Numbered from the stretch's first letter, positions 1 to 9,327 are shown. The stretch is 64,000 nt of DNA from Deltaproteobacteria bacterium HGW-Deltaproteobacteria-19 (GCA_002841865.1 PHBD01000005.1:1-64000); one strand, 5' to 3'. Numbers and translations are program-made. Notes: generated by a model not told the origin, from the sequence alone.

Positions 1-2
1 CC

Positions 3-107
3 ATGTCCTACGACCACCGTATCATCGATGGTCGCGAGGCCGTTCTGGGCCTGGTGGCGATGAAGGAAGCGATGGAAGATCCGGCCCACCTGATCCTCGA
101 CGTATAA
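3..107 (+). CDS. sucB: Dihydrolipoyl acyltransferase (E2, SucB-type), C-terminal 34 residues only
   Basis: This is the last 34 codons of the E2 component of a 2-oxo acid dehydrogenase complex, most likely 2-oxoglutarate dehydrogenase, which moves the succinyl group from lipoyl-lysine to CoA in the cytoplasm. The visible tail contains the catalytic motif SYDHRIIDG (His and Asp of HxxxDG), then a helix and the typical LILDV end. The 5' part lies outside the window. It is followed after 87 bases by lpd, the normal order in beta/gammaproteobacterial suc operons. This respiratory TCA-cycle operon does not fit the anaerobic gene set of the rest of the window, so it may not belong to the same genome. 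Confidence 0.85.
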   Translation: MSYDHRIIDGREAVLGLVAMKEAMEDPAHLILDV

Positions 108-926
<819 letters not shown>

Positions 927-934
927 GGAATACT

Positions 935-1687
935 GTGGCGCCCTTTATTTCCGTGGAGAATGTGTCCATGCGGTTCGGCGCCGTCGAGGCCGTCCGGGAG
1001 GTGTCCCTCGCGGTGGAGGAGGGGACCCTCTTCGGCCTGGTGGGCTCCGACGGGGCGGGGAAATCAACCCTGCTGCGCATGGCCGCCACCATGATCGCCC
1101 CCCTGGCCGGGCGGATCACCATCGGCGGCCTCGACGTGGCGAAAGACCGGAAAAAGGTGAAGCCCCTCATCGGTTACATGCCCCAGCGCTTCGGCCTATA
1201 CGCGGACCTGACGGTGGACGAGAACCTGCGCTTCTTCATGGACGTCTTCAACATTCCCCGGGCGGAGCGGATCCGCCGTCGGGAGAAATACCTCGGGTTC
1301 TCCAACCTCCTCCCCTTCGCCGACCGTCCGGCGGGAAACCTCTCCGGCGGGATGAAGCAGAAGCTGGGACTGGCCTGCGTGCTGGTCCACGAGCCCCGGG
1401 TCCTCATCCTGGACGAGCCGACCAACGGCGTCGATCCCGTCTCGCGGCAGGAATTCTGGGACATCCTGAAGCAGATGCGGCAGGAGGGCATGACGATCCT
1501 GGTCTCGACGGCCTACCTGGACGAGGGAGAAAAGTGCGACCGGCTGGCCCTGATGCACAAGGCTAGCCTGATCGAGACGGCTACCCCGGCGGACGTCCGG
1601 GCGGACTTCCCCTCCCTGGAGGAGGCCATGATCGCCCGGATCCGGGACGTGGACGAGGAGTTGGCAAATGAAGCCTTTCAGCGGTGA
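935..1687 (+). CDS. ABC transporter ATP-binding protein (first half of a YbhF-type pair)
   Basis: This cytoplasmic ATPase energises an ABC-2 type exporter. Walker A is GSDGAGKST (residues 37-45), the signature is LSGGM and Walker B reads LILDEPTNGVDP. At 250 residues it is one ATPase domain; in E. coli YbhF two such domains are fused, whereas here they are separate genes. GTG 935 is preferred because TGAGGA (924-929) lies 5 bases before it; GTG 923, overlapping the upstream stop as GTGA, is the alternative. The end overlaps the next ATPase gene by 20 bases, so the two are translationally coupled. The likely substrates are drugs or other hydrophobic compounds, inferred from the family only. 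Confidence 0.88.
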   Translation: MAPFISVENVSMRFGAVEAVREVSLAVEEGTLFGLVGSDGAGKSTLLRMAATMIAPLAGRITIGGLDVAKDRKKVKPLIGYMPQRFGLYADLTVDENLRFFMDVFNIPRAERIRRREKYLGFSNLLPFADRPAGNLSGGMKQKLGLACVLVHEPRVLILDEPTNGVDPVSRQEFWDILKQMRQEGMTILVSTAYLDEGEKCDRLALMHKASLIETATPADVRADFPSLEEAMIARIRDVDEELANEAFQR

Positions 1688-2423
1688 CGCCATCGCCGTC
1701 CGGGATCTGGAAAAGCGCTTCGGCAACTTCGTCGCGGTGGACCGGATCACCTTCTCGGTAAAGCGGGGCGAGATCTTCGGCTTCCTCGGCTCCAACGGCT
1801 CGGGAAAGTCCACGACGATCCGCATGCTCTGCGGCATCCTGAGCCCGACCTCCGGCCGGGGCGAGGTGGCGGGGATCGACATCTTCCGGGAGCCCGAGCG
1901 GGTCAAGGGCGTGATCGGTTACATGTCCCAGAAATTCTCCCTCTACGAGGAACTGACGCCTTCCGAGAATCTCCGCTTCTACCTGGGGATTTACGCCGTT
2001 CCGCCGGAACTCTGGGGGGAGCGGACCCGCTGGGTCCTCTCCATGGCGCGGCTGGAGGCGGTGAAGGACCGGCCCACGGGGGATCTGCCGCAGGGGTGGA
2101 AGCAGCGGCTGGCCCTGGGATGCGCCCTCCTGCACCGGCCGGAGATCCTGTTCCTCGACGAGCCGACGTCCGGAGTCGATCCGGTGACGCGCCGCCACTT
2201 CTGGGACTTCATCCGGCAGCTGGCGGACGAAGGCATCACGGTGTTCGTCACGACCCACTACATGGACGAGGCAAGGAACTGCGAGCGCCTTGTCCTCATC
2301 GACCAGGGCGCCATCGTGGCCCAGGGAAGTCCGGGGGAGATCGTCGACATGGCCTGCCCGGACCGGGAGGGGGCGGACCTCAACGACGCCTTCATCAGCC
2401 TGATGGCCCGGAAGCCCTGCTGA
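1668..2423 (+). CDS. ABC transporter ATP-binding protein (second half of a YbhF-type pair)
   Basis: This 251-residue ATPase is the partner of the preceding one. Walker A is GSNGSGKST (residues 41-49) and Walker B is ILFLDEPTSGVDP, followed by the H-loop in VTTHYMDEA. The ABC signature is degenerate: LPQGW stands where LSGGQ is usual. Two ATPases with one weak signature suggest an asymmetric heterodimer, as in other DrrA/YbhF-type exporters. A GGAG precedes ATG 1668 within the end of the upstream gene. The gene is followed by a secreted inhibitor-like gene and then by the two permeases. Confidence 0.88.
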   Translation: MKPFSGDAIAVRDLEKRFGNFVAVDRITFSVKRGEIFGFLGSNGSGKSTTIRMLCGILSPTSGRGEVAGIDIFREPERVKGVIGYMSQKFSLYEELTPSENLRFYLGIYAVPPELWGERTRWVLSMARLEAVKDRPTGDLPQGWKQRLALGCALLHRPEILFLDEPTSGVDPVTRRHFWDFIRQLADEGITVFVTTHYMDEARNCERLVLIDQGAIVAQGSPGEIVDMACPDREGADLNDAFISLMARKPC

Positions 2424-2455
2424 TGAGAGCGGAAAAATGAAAGGAGGATCGGGAC

Positions 2456-2884
2456 ATGAAGAAGGGATGGCTGCTGTTTTTGGTTCTTGCTGCTCTATTG
2501 GTTCTGGTTCCGGCGGTTCAGGCCGCGCCGGGAGACGGCCGGGCGGGGGCGGACCGGACCGCGGGAAAAGGGCCGGTCATTACGGATCCGAACCAGCCCA
2601 TAGAAGTGGCGGCAGGGGAGACCTTTCACATCGTACTCGACTCCAACCGGACGACGGGCTACGGGTGGCAGCTCGCGGAGATGCCCGACGAGGCCGTGGT
2701 GAAGAAGGTCAACAACCGCTACCGGGCGCTGAGGGTGAGGCGTCCAGGATCCGGCGGACGGGAGATCTGGTGGTTCCAGGCCGTGAAGCCGGGAACGGCG
2801 GAGATCCGGATGGTGTACGTCCGCTCCTGGGAAAAGGGCGTCGAGCCTGCCCGGAAGGCGATCTTCAAAGTCAACGTGAAGTGA
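2456..2884 (+). CDS. Secreted chagasin-like (I42 family) protease inhibitor domain protein
   Basis: The 142-residue product has a signal peptide (Lys-Lys, then a Leu/Val-rich core ending near VQAAPG, about residue 23). The mature part carries the family I42 pattern: a GETFHIVLDSNRTTGYGWQ segment corresponding to the NPTTGYxW loop, and a late RSWEKG segment corresponding to the RPW loop. Chagasin-like proteins inhibit papain-type cysteine proteases, and bacterial copies are usually periplasmic. A strong AAAGGAGG precedes ATG 2456. It lies inside an ABC exporter operon between the ATPase and permease genes, which is unusual. Whether it serves the exporter or is a passenger cannot be seen. Confidence 0.75.
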   Translation: MKKGWLLFLVLAALLVLVPAVQAAPGDGRAGADRTAGKGPVITDPNQPIEVAAGETFHIVLDSNRTTGYGWQLAEMPDEAVVKKVNNRYRALRVRRPGSGGREIWWFQAVKPGTAEIRMVYVRSWEKGVEPARKAIFKVNVK

Positions 2885-3027
2885 AGCTGTTGAGCGGGGC
2901 GCCGCGAGGCTGCGCGGCCCTGTCGCCAGCCGGCTCCCCGGAACGATCCGCCGGGAGACGGCGGGGGAAAGCGCGCAGCCATCGCCCCGTCCCGGTTTTC
3001 GGGAAAGCCATTGCCTGAGGAACGAGC

Positions 3028-4161
3028 ATGAACCCCGTCCGCGTCCAGGCCATCATCCGCAAGGAGTTCTATCACCTGATCCGGGACTACCGGAGCCTCT
3101 ACCTGGCCTTCGCGATCCCGCTTCTTTTGATCCTCCTGTTCGGCTACGCCCTCAGCCTTGACGTGGACAACGTCGAGACCGTGGTGGTGGACCAGGACCG
3201 GACCGACCTGAGCCGGGACTTCATCCGGCGGCTCGACGCCTCTCCATATTTCCATGTGAAGGCCCACCTGGCGGACACACGTATCGTCGGCGATTGGCTC
3301 GACCGGGACCGGGCCACCGTGGCCATCGTCATTCCCCCCGACTGGACGGAGAACCTCCGGAGCGACCGGGAAGCGCCGCTGCAGATCCTCCTGGACGGCA
3401 GCGACCCAAACTTCGCCAACATCGCCCGCGGCTACATCAACGCCTTCGTGGAGCAGTACAACGGCAAGCTCCTGGCGGATTTCCTGTCCCGCCAGGGATT
3501 CGAGCCGATCCGGCCGCCCCTGGAGGGGCGTGTCCGGGTGTGGTTTAACGAGGACCTGGAGAGCCGGAACTTCATCATCCCCGGGATTATCGCCGTCATC
3601 ATCATGATCGTCGGAGCCATCCTCACCTCGCTGGTCATCGCGCGGGAGTACGAGAACGGGACGATGGAGACCCTGAAGTCCCTTCCCGTTACGGGGATGG
3701 AACTCCTGGTGGGCAAGGCGGTTCCCTACTTCTTCATCGGCCTGACGGACGTGTTGATCTCCGTCTTCATGGGACAGGTCCTCTTCGGCATCGTCATGAA
3801 GGCGGGCTTCTGGGTCATGATCCTGGCGTCGTCGCTCTACCTGGGCGTGGCCCTGGCCCTGGGGCTCCTCATCTCCACCGTCACCAAGTCTCAGCTCGTG
3901 GCCAACCAGGGGGCGATCCTCATCACCTACCTGCCGTCGCTTCTCCTTTCGGACTTCGTCTTCCCCATTGCCAACATGCCGCAGGCCCTCCAGCTCCTGA
4001 CGTACATCGTGCCGGCGAAATACTATATCGAGATCCTGAGCGGCATCTACCTGAAAAACCTGGGGCTGATCCAGATGTGGACGAACTTCGTGGTTCTGGG
4101 GGTCATGTTTCTGGTCCTGGCGGGGATCAACGGAATCCTCCTCAAGAAGGAGGGCTTGTAG
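3028..4161 (+). CDS. ABC-2 type transporter permease (YbhS/YbhR-like)
   Basis: This 377-residue inner-membrane subunit of the exporter has the usual plan for the family. One N-terminal membrane helix (about residues 22-42) is followed by an extracytoplasmic domain of about 140 residues, then five to six helices from about residue 185 to the end. The segment REYENGTMETLKSLPVT after the second helix is the typical conserved cytoplasmic turn of ABC-2 permeases. The gene follows a 143-base gap after the inhibitor gene and is separated by one base from the second permease. The two permeases probably form a heterodimer with the two ATPases, and the truncated HlyD-type adaptor upstream would complete a tripartite pump. 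Confidence 0.88.
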   Translation: MNPVRVQAIIRKEFYHLIRDYRSLYLAFAIPLLLILLFGYALSLDVDNVETVVVDQDRTDLSRDFIRRLDASPYFHVKAHLADTRIVGDWLDRDRATVAIVIPPDWTENLRSDREAPLQILLDGSDPNFANIARGYINAFVEQYNGKLLADFLSRQGFEPIRPPLEGRVRVWFNEDLESRNFIIPGIIAVIIMIVGAILTSLVIAREYENGTMETLKSLPVTGMELLVGKAVPYFFIGLTDVLISVFMGQVLFGIVMKAGFWVMILASSLYLGVALALGLLISTVTKSQLVANQGAILITYLPSLLLSDFVFPIANMPQALQLLTYIVPAKYYIEILSGIYLKNLGLIQMWTNFVVLGVMFLVLAGINGILLKKEGL

Positions 4162-4162
4162 G

Positions 4163-5284
4163 ATGAACTGGCTCCGGATACGGGAACTCATTCGTAAGGA
4201 ATTCATCAGCCTCCTCCGGGACCCGAAAAACCGGCGCGTCCTGATCGCAGCACCGATTATCCAGATTCTTGTTTTCGGCTACGTGGTGAACTACGACATC
4301 CGACATATCCGCGTTGGCTGGCTGGATCAGGCGCAGACCCGGGAGAGCCGGATGCTGGCGGACAATCTCCAGGGGAACGGCATTTTCGATATCACCCACC
4401 ACGTCAGGGACTCCCGGGCCCTGGAGGACCTCCTCCTCCGGGGAAAGGTGGATCTCGGCATCAAGGTGGCGCCCGACATGAGCCGGCAGATCCGCCGGGG
4501 CGAGACGGCGGAGGTCCAGATCCTGGTAGACGGGAGCATGAGCAACATGGCCTCCGTCCGGATCGCCTATACGATGACCGTCCTGGACCGCATGAACCGG
4601 ACTCTGATCCGGGAGCTCAACCCGATGCACATGGACTATGGCCGGATCGACGCCCGGATCCGCACCTGGTACAACGCGAACCTGGACAGCACCTACTTCT
4701 TCGTCCCCGGGATCGTCGCCTTCGTGGTGATGCTGATCTCGCTCCTCCTCACGTCCATCGCCATCATCAAGGAGAAGGAGGCCGGGACGATGGAGCAGCT
4801 CATCGTGACGCCGCTCAAGCCGGTGGAGCTGATCATCGGCAAGACGATCCCCTACATCGTCATCTCGATGGCCCAGATGCTCGTGGTGACGGTCCTGGCG
4901 ATCTTCTGGTTCGAGATCCCCCTGGAGGGGTCGATCGGCCTCCTGGTCGTGGCCACCTGCCTCTTCCTCCTCTCCACCCTCGGCGTGGGCCTTTTCATTT
5001 CCACCGTGTCCTCGACGCAGCAGCAGGCCATGATGACGACGTTCTTCTTCATCCTGCCCTTCTTCATGCTCTCGGGTTTCGTTTTCCCCATCGCCAACAT
5101 GCCCGAGGTCGTCCAGTGGCTGACCTTCCTGAACCCACTCCGCTATTTCCTCGTCATCATCCGGGGCATTTTCCTGAAGGGCGTGGGCCTGGACGTCCTG
5201 TGGCCCCAGTATCTGGCCCTCGTCATCCTGGGAACCGCCGTCTTCGCGGGTGCCACGGTGCGGTTCCGGAAGCGGCTGGATTAG
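4163..5284 (+). CDS. ABC-2 type transporter permease, second subunit
   Basis: The 373-residue product is a paralogue of the preceding permease: an N-terminal helix (about residues 24-44), a soluble extracytoplasmic domain, and a membrane bundle starting at about residue 180. The conserved motif KEKEAGTMEQLIVTPLKP is present. It starts 1 base after the first permease stop. The pair matches the YbhS/YbhR organisation of multidrug ABC exporters. The substrate is unknown. Confidence 0.88.
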   Translation: MNWLRIRELIRKEFISLLRDPKNRRVLIAAPIIQILVFGYVVNYDIRHIRVGWLDQAQTRESRMLADNLQGNGIFDITHHVRDSRALEDLLLRGKVDLGIKVAPDMSRQIRRGETAEVQILVDGSMSNMASVRIAYTMTVLDRMNRTLIRELNPMHMDYGRIDARIRTWYNANLDSTYFFVPGIVAFVVMLISLLLTSIAIIKEKEAGTMEQLIVTPLKPVELIIGKTIPYIVISMAQMLVVTVLAIFWFEIPLEGSIGLLVVATCLFLLSTLGVGLFISTVSSTQQQAMMTTFFFILPFFMLSGFVFPIANMPEVVQWLTFLNPLRYFLVIIRGIFLKGVGLDVLWPQYLALVILGTAVFAGATVRFRKRLD

Positions 5285-5296
5285 GAGATGAATTTC

Positions 5297-5785
5297 ATGA
5301 TCCGAACCTGCACGATGGAAGACTGTGCCATGCTGGCCGGGACGATCCGGACGTCATTCTGGACGGTGGCGGAGCGGTTCGGCCTGACGAAGAATAACGC
5401 CGCCCGGCATCCCTCCAACTGCGAGGAGGACTGGGTCCGGAAGGATATGGAGCGGGGCGTCGTATATTATGTCCTGGAGATGGAGGACCGGACCGTCGGG
5501 TGTGTCGCCCTCGAGCGGACCGACGATGCAGGCTGCTACCTGGAGCGCCTGTCGGTATTGCCCGGACACCGGCGGCAGGGCCTGGGAAAGGTGCTGGTGG
5601 AGCATGTCTTTGCCGAGGCCCGGCGTCTCGGCCTCCACCGCGTGGGCATCGCCATGATCGCGGAGCAGGAAGAGCTCAAGGCATGGTATAAGGGGCTCGG
5701 CTTCATTGAGGGGGACACGAAGGAATATCCCCACCTGCCGTTTCGCGTGACCTTCATGTCTCATGCGCTTGTGGAGAATGGCTGA
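5297..5785 (+). CDS. GNAT family N-acetyltransferase
   Basis: This small cytoplasmic acetyl-CoA-dependent acyltransferase has 162 residues. The acetyl-CoA pyrophosphate-binding motif is visible as RRQGLGK after the strand YLERLSVLPG. The C-terminal YKGLGFIEG is the usual GNAT end motif. ATG 5297 is preferred because AGGAG (5283-5287) lies 9 bases upstream and MIRTCTMEDC is a typical GNAT start; ATG 5288 would touch the Shine-Dalgarno. The acceptor substrate is unknown. It follows the exporter by 12 bases and could be part of that transcript. Confidence 0.8.
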   Translation: MIRTCTMEDCAMLAGTIRTSFWTVAERFGLTKNNAARHPSNCEEDWVRKDMERGVVYYVLEMEDRTVGCVALERTDDAGCYLERLSVLPGHRRQGLGKVLVEHVFAEARRLGLHRVGIAMIAEQEELKAWYKGLGFIEGDTKEYPHLPFRVTFMSHALVENG

Positions 5786-5868
5786 CGTTTGCGGCGCGCC
5801 GGTGGTGAAGCGGAAATCAGAAAATATTGGGAAACAGAGTTATTTGCAGTCCTTTCTTTTCTTTGCCG

Positions 5869-5889
5869 ATTGAAATTCTGACTTTCAAT
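5869..5889. promoter_or_regulatory. Inverted repeat ATTGAAA-N7-TTTCAAT upstream of the hydrolase gene
   Basis: Perfect 7-base arms (5869-5875 and 5883-5889) lie 7 bases apart in an A+T-rich stretch 104 bases before the start at 5993. A TTGACA hexamer (5890-5895) abuts the right arm, but no good -10 box follows at the expected distance. It could be a regulator-binding site. No function can be assigned. Confidence 0.35.
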
Positions 5890-5992
5890 TTGACACGATT
5901 TATTGCCTGGTGCAGGCTCACGTCTTAACAGAGACGGCTGCCGGCTGCATGATTCGTCGTCGTCGGCAATTCCCATAAAGACGGAGTAAACG

Positions 5993-6709
5993 ATGAAAAA
6001 CAGCAACATCGAACTGGACGCGGCGGCGGCCGAGGGGATGCTCCGCGGGCTTCGCACCGAGCTGTACCCCCTGTTCCGGCAGTGGGGACGGCCGGAATGC
6101 CTGTTTTCCCCGAGCGTCGGGAAGGCCGCCCTTGTGGTCATCGACATGCAGAACTTCTCCTGCGCCCCCGTGTCCCATGAGGCCATGCCGCGGATCGGCC
6201 TGGTCGTCGAGCGGATCAACCGGCTCGCCGATTTCTGCCGCACCGCGGGCATCCCCGTGATCTGGGTGCGGCAGAACATCACCGAGACCCCGGGCAGGCA
6301 CGACGGAGGCCTGTATCCGGCCTTCCACGACGAGAAGCACTGGAAGAACGAGGCCAACATGGGCCCGGGAACGGAGATCTTTCCGGAGATGCGTCTCGAT
6401 CCCGCCCGCGATCACGTCGTGTTCAAGAACCGCTACAGCGCCTTCCTGTCCCGGCCACCGGAGCTGCGGGAGAAGCTGGATGCCCTGAAGCGGACGCAGC
6501 TGATCGTGGCCGGAGTGGCCGCCAACGTCTGCGTTGAGTCGACGGTCCGGGACGCCATGCAGCTCGATTACGAGGTGATCCTGGTGGCGGACGGCACGAC
6601 CGCCACCTCGGACGCGCTCTTGGAGAACGCCCTGCGGAACACGATGCTGTTCTTCGGAGACGTCCGGACGGCGGACGAAGTAATGACAATGCTGAGTGCC
6701 CGGGGCTAG
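5993..6709 (+). CDS. Isochorismatase-like cysteine hydrolase
   Basis: This 238-residue cytoplasmic hydrolase belongs to the isochorismatase/nicotinamidase superfamily. The catalytic triad is visible: Asp51 in VVIDMQN, Lys145 in FKNRYSAF, and the nucleophile Cys180 in GVAANVCVEST. The cis-peptide region VAGVAANV fits the fold. The substrate is uncertain; RutB-type ureidoacrylate or other amide hydrolases share these features. It is preceded by an A+T-rich region with an inverted repeat, and followed at 42 bases by a SnoaL-like gene that may be cotranscribed. Confidence 0.82.
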   Translation: MKNSNIELDAAAAEGMLRGLRTELYPLFRQWGRPECLFSPSVGKAALVVIDMQNFSCAPVSHEAMPRIGLVVERINRLADFCRTAGIPVIWVRQNITETPGRHDGGLYPAFHDEKHWKNEANMGPGTEIFPEMRLDPARDHVVFKNRYSAFLSRPPELREKLDALKRTQLIVAGVAANVCVESTVRDAMQLDYEVILVADGTTATSDALLENALRNTMLFFGDVRTADEVMTMLSARG

Positions 6710-6751
6710 ATGGTTCCCGGCGCAGTCGTATCCTGAGGAGGCCCGTTGCCG

Positions 6752-7135
6752 ATGACCGCGAAGGAAGTGCAGGCGCTTATCGAACGGTATATTGAGGCCT
6801 ACAACGCCCTCGACGTGGAGGGCATGCTCGTCCTGATGCATCCGGACGTGGTATTCAGAAATATCGCGGGTGGGAAGGTAACCGCCGAGGCGGTGGGGAT
6901 CGGGGCGCTGCGCGCCCTGGCGGTTCAGTCGAAAGAGCTGTTTGCCTCCCATCGCCAGGAGATCATGCACCTGTCGATCGAGGGCGACCGGGCGTCGGCG
7001 AGCGTCGATTTCGAGGGTGTCCTGGCAGCAGACGTGCCCGGCGGTCCGAAGGCCGGCGAAACGCTGCGACTCCGCGGACGGTCCGAGTTCGAGTTCCGGG
7101 CCGGCCTGTTTTATCAGATCACCGACATCAGCTAA
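6752..7135 (+). CDS. SnoaL/NTF2-like fold protein
   Basis: The 127-residue product fits the NTF2-like cone fold. It has an N-terminal helix (VQALIERYIEAYNALDVEGM), then the typical LMHPDVVFRN segment, and C-terminal strands ending FEFRAGLFYQITDIS. This pattern is common to SnoaL-like polyketide cyclases, ketosteroid isomerase relatives and stress proteins of unknown function. ATG 6752 has TGAGGAGG 10 bases upstream; TTG 6746 is an alternative with 4-base spacing. No catalytic role can be read from the sequence. Confidence 0.7.
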   Translation: MTAKEVQALIERYIEAYNALDVEGMLVLMHPDVVFRNIAGGKVTAEAVGIGALRALAVQSKELFASHRQEIMHLSIEGDRASASVDFEGVLAADVPGGPKAGETLRLRGRSEFEFRAGLFYQITDIS

Positions 7136-7161
7136 TATTCGGAAAAAGGACGACCCCTGTC

Positions 7162-7833
7162 ATGAATGCAGATGAATCGTTGGCCGGACGGCCGTTTTTC
7201 TGCTCCTGGAGCGGCGGGAAGGACTCCTGCCTGGCCCTTTACCACGCCGTGCGGAGCGGCGGGAAGCCGGAGGTCCTGCTGACCATGCTGTCGGAGGACG
7301 GCGTGTCGTCCCGCTCCCATGCCCTCCCCCGGCCGCTTCTGGAGGAGCAGGCGAGGAGCCTGGGGATGCGGTCCGTTTTCCGCTCCGCCTCGTGGGAGGA
7401 ATACGAAGAGGAATTCGTCTCGGCCCTCGGCGAGCTCAGGCGTGAGGGGATCAAGACGGGGGTCTTCGGGGACATCGACCTGGACCCGCACCGCGAGTGG
7501 GTCCGGCGGGTGTGCGCCAGGGCGGGGATCACGCCGGTTCATCCCCTCTGGAGGCGGGGCCGCCGGGAGCTCCTGGAAGAGTTCGTCGCCCTGGGATTTG
7601 CGGCGGAGATCGTCGTCGTCAACGAGGAGAAACTGGACGGGAGATTCCTGGGCCGGGCAATCGACGCCGGGACCGTTGAGGAAATGGAGGCGGCCGGCAT
7701 CGATCCCTCGGGGGAACTGGGCGAGTATCATACCGTCGTCACAAAGGGCCCCCTCTTCGCCTCGGAAATCCGGATCAGGCCGGACGGCCGTCGTCGCCAT
7801 GAGGGGTACGCTTTTCTGAACGTGCGGCTGTGA
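7162..7833 (+). CDS. PP-loop ATP pyrophosphatase of the diphthine-ammonia ligase-like family
   Basis: The 223-residue protein carries the PP-loop SGGKDS (about residues 15-20). It also has the family motifs GDIDLDPHREWVRRVCARAG and GEYHTVVTKGPLF, which are typical of the archaeal/bacterial MJ0570-type group related to Dph6. The eukaryotic relatives amidate diphthine on EF2. Bacteria lack diphthamide, so the bacterial substrate is unknown. The enzyme presumably adenylates a carboxylate or similar group. It begins 26 bases after the SnoaL-like gene. Confidence 0.78.
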   Translation: MNADESLAGRPFFCSWSGGKDSCLALYHAVRSGGKPEVLLTMLSEDGVSSRSHALPRPLLEEQARSLGMRSVFRSASWEEYEEEFVSALGELRREGIKTGVFGDIDLDPHREWVRRVCARAGITPVHPLWRRGRRELLEEFVALGFAAEIVVVNEEKLDGRFLGRAIDAGTVEEMEAAGIDPSGELGEYHTVVTKGPLFASEIRIRPDGRRRHEGYAFLNVRL

Positions 7834-7878
7834 TTTTTAATCGAGAGGAAACGCCGGGCCGGTTGGAATCGGGCCGGC

Positions 7879-7900
7879 GGGGAGGATGGTGATCCTCCCC
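7879..7900 (+). promoter_or_regulatory. Perfect RNA hairpin just upstream of the MFS gene start
   Basis: GGGGAGGAT (7879-7887) pairs perfectly with ATCCTCCCC (7892-7900) around the loop GGTG. No T run follows, so it is not a normal terminator. Its left arm contains the only good Shine-Dalgarno-like GGAGG near the MFS start (7903-7915), so a folded hairpin would hide it. A 20-codon frame starts at ATG 7886 and overlaps the MFS start. Confidence 0.45.
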
Positions 7901-7908
7901 TGGTGCCG

Positions 7909-9189
7909 ATGGGAATGGCTCCCAACGATCCCGGACCCTTCGGGGTGATCTTTCGGACACTCAAGTCCCGGAATTACCGACTGTTCTTCGGGGGCCAGGG
8001 CATTTCCCTGATCGGCACCTGGATGCAGCAGGTCGCGCTGAGCTGGCTGGTCTACCGCCTGACCGATTCGGTTTTCCTGCTGGGGGTGGTCGGCTTTGCG
8101 GGACAATTCCCCACGTTTGTCATCTCTCCGTTCGCGGGGGTCCTGTCGGACCGCTGGAACCGCCACCGGACCCTGATCCTGACCCAGGCGCTGTCCATGG
8201 CACAGGCCCTGACGCTGGCGGTTCTTGTCCTGACGGGCGCCGTGGCGGTCTGGCACATCATCCTGCTGAGCCTTTTCCTGGGCTGCGTCAACGCCCTCGA
8301 CATCCCGACACGGCAGTCCTTCGTCATCCACATGATCGACGACAAAAGGGACCTGGGCAACGCCATCGCGCTGAACTCCGCCATGTTCAACGGGGCAAGG
8401 TTTCTCGGACCCTCCGTGGCGGGCATCCTCATCGCCCTGGTGGGAGAAGGGGTCTGCTTTCTCCTGAACGGCCTGAGCTATATCGCCGTCATCGCGGCGC
8501 TTCTTGCCATGAGGCTGTCCCCGGCGGCCCCGGTGAAAAAGAGCACCAACATCCTCCAGGAACTCGCGGAGGGGTTCCGGTACGCCTACGAATTCAAGCC
8601 GATCCGGTTCATCCTCCTGCTTCTGGCCCTGACCAGCTTCATGGGGGTTCCCTACGCGGTTCTGATGCCCGCCTTCGCCCGGGACATCCTGCACGGAGGT
8701 CCCCATACCCTGGGCTTCCTGATGTCGGCAGCGGGTGTGGGGGCATTCGCGGGCGCCCTCTACCTGGCGTCCAGAACATCGGTTTTCGGGCTGGGCCGGA
8801 TCATTCCGCTGTCGGCGGGCATCTTCGGCGTGGGCCTGATCGCCTTCGCCTTTTCCCGCACCCTCTGGATTTCTCTTTTCCTGATGCTCATCGTCGGCAT
8901 CGGCATCATGATCCATGTGGCATCCTGCAACACGATGCTGCAGACCCTCGTGGAGGACAGCAAGCGCGGGCGGGTGATGAGCTTCTTCGCCGTCGCGTTC
9001 ATGGGGATGGCGCCGTTGGGCAGCCTGATGGCGGGTGCCGTGGCCGAAGCGATCGGCATCACCGCCACCATGGCGATCGGAGGGGTCTTCTGCATCGCCG
9101 GCGCCGTTTTCTTTGCCGGCAAACTCCCCCTGCTCCGGTCCATCGTCCGGCCGATTTATGCGGAGAAAGGCATTGCCAAGCCTTCTTGA
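7909..9189 (+). CDS. MFS transporter (EntS/MefA-like, DHA3 type)
   Basis: This inner-membrane transporter of about 426 residues has 12 predicted helices. The N-terminal RTLKSRNYRLFFGGQGISLIGTWMQQ-type segment and the motif A-like GVLSDRWNRHR between helices 2 and 3 place it in the DHA3-like MFS family, which exports siderophores and drugs by proton antiport. The start is unclear: GTG 7903, ATG 7909 and ATG 7915 are in frame and none has a well-spaced Shine-Dalgarno. A perfect hairpin precedes them. The substrate is unknown. The C-terminus ends in a short charged tail. Confidence 0.82.
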   Translation: MGMAPNDPGPFGVIFRTLKSRNYRLFFGGQGISLIGTWMQQVALSWLVYRLTDSVFLLGVVGFAGQFPTFVISPFAGVLSDRWNRHRTLILTQALSMAQALTLAVLVLTGAVAVWHIILLSLFLGCVNALDIPTRQSFVIHMIDDKRDLGNAIALNSAMFNGARFLGPSVAGILIALVGEGVCFLLNGLSYIAVIAALLAMRLSPAAPVKKSTNILQELAEGFRYAYEFKPIRFILLLLALTSFMGVPYAVLMPAFARDILHGGPHTLGFLMSAAGVGAFAGALYLASRTSVFGLGRIIPLSAGIFGVGLIAFAFSRTLWISLFLMLIVGIGIMIHVASCNTMLQTLVEDSKRGRVMSFFAVAFMGMAPLGSLMAGAVAEAIGITATMAIGGVFCIAGAVFFAGKLPLLRSIVRPIYAEKGIAKPS

Positions 9190-9327
9190 GTCTGTGTCGT
9201 CTCCCGGCGGCGTGGCCCGGCCCGGTCGCCGGGCTGGCGGATTCGCGATGCTTTTGATACAAGTCCTGCGGCGGTTGCCGCAAAGCCTTTGCCGTGGCCG
9301 CCGCGATTCCAATATGGCGGAGGACCC

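Noticed and set aside
7162-7833. Diphthamide synthesis in this organism
   Set aside because: Bacteria have no diphthamide on EF-G; only the PP-loop family membership is supported.
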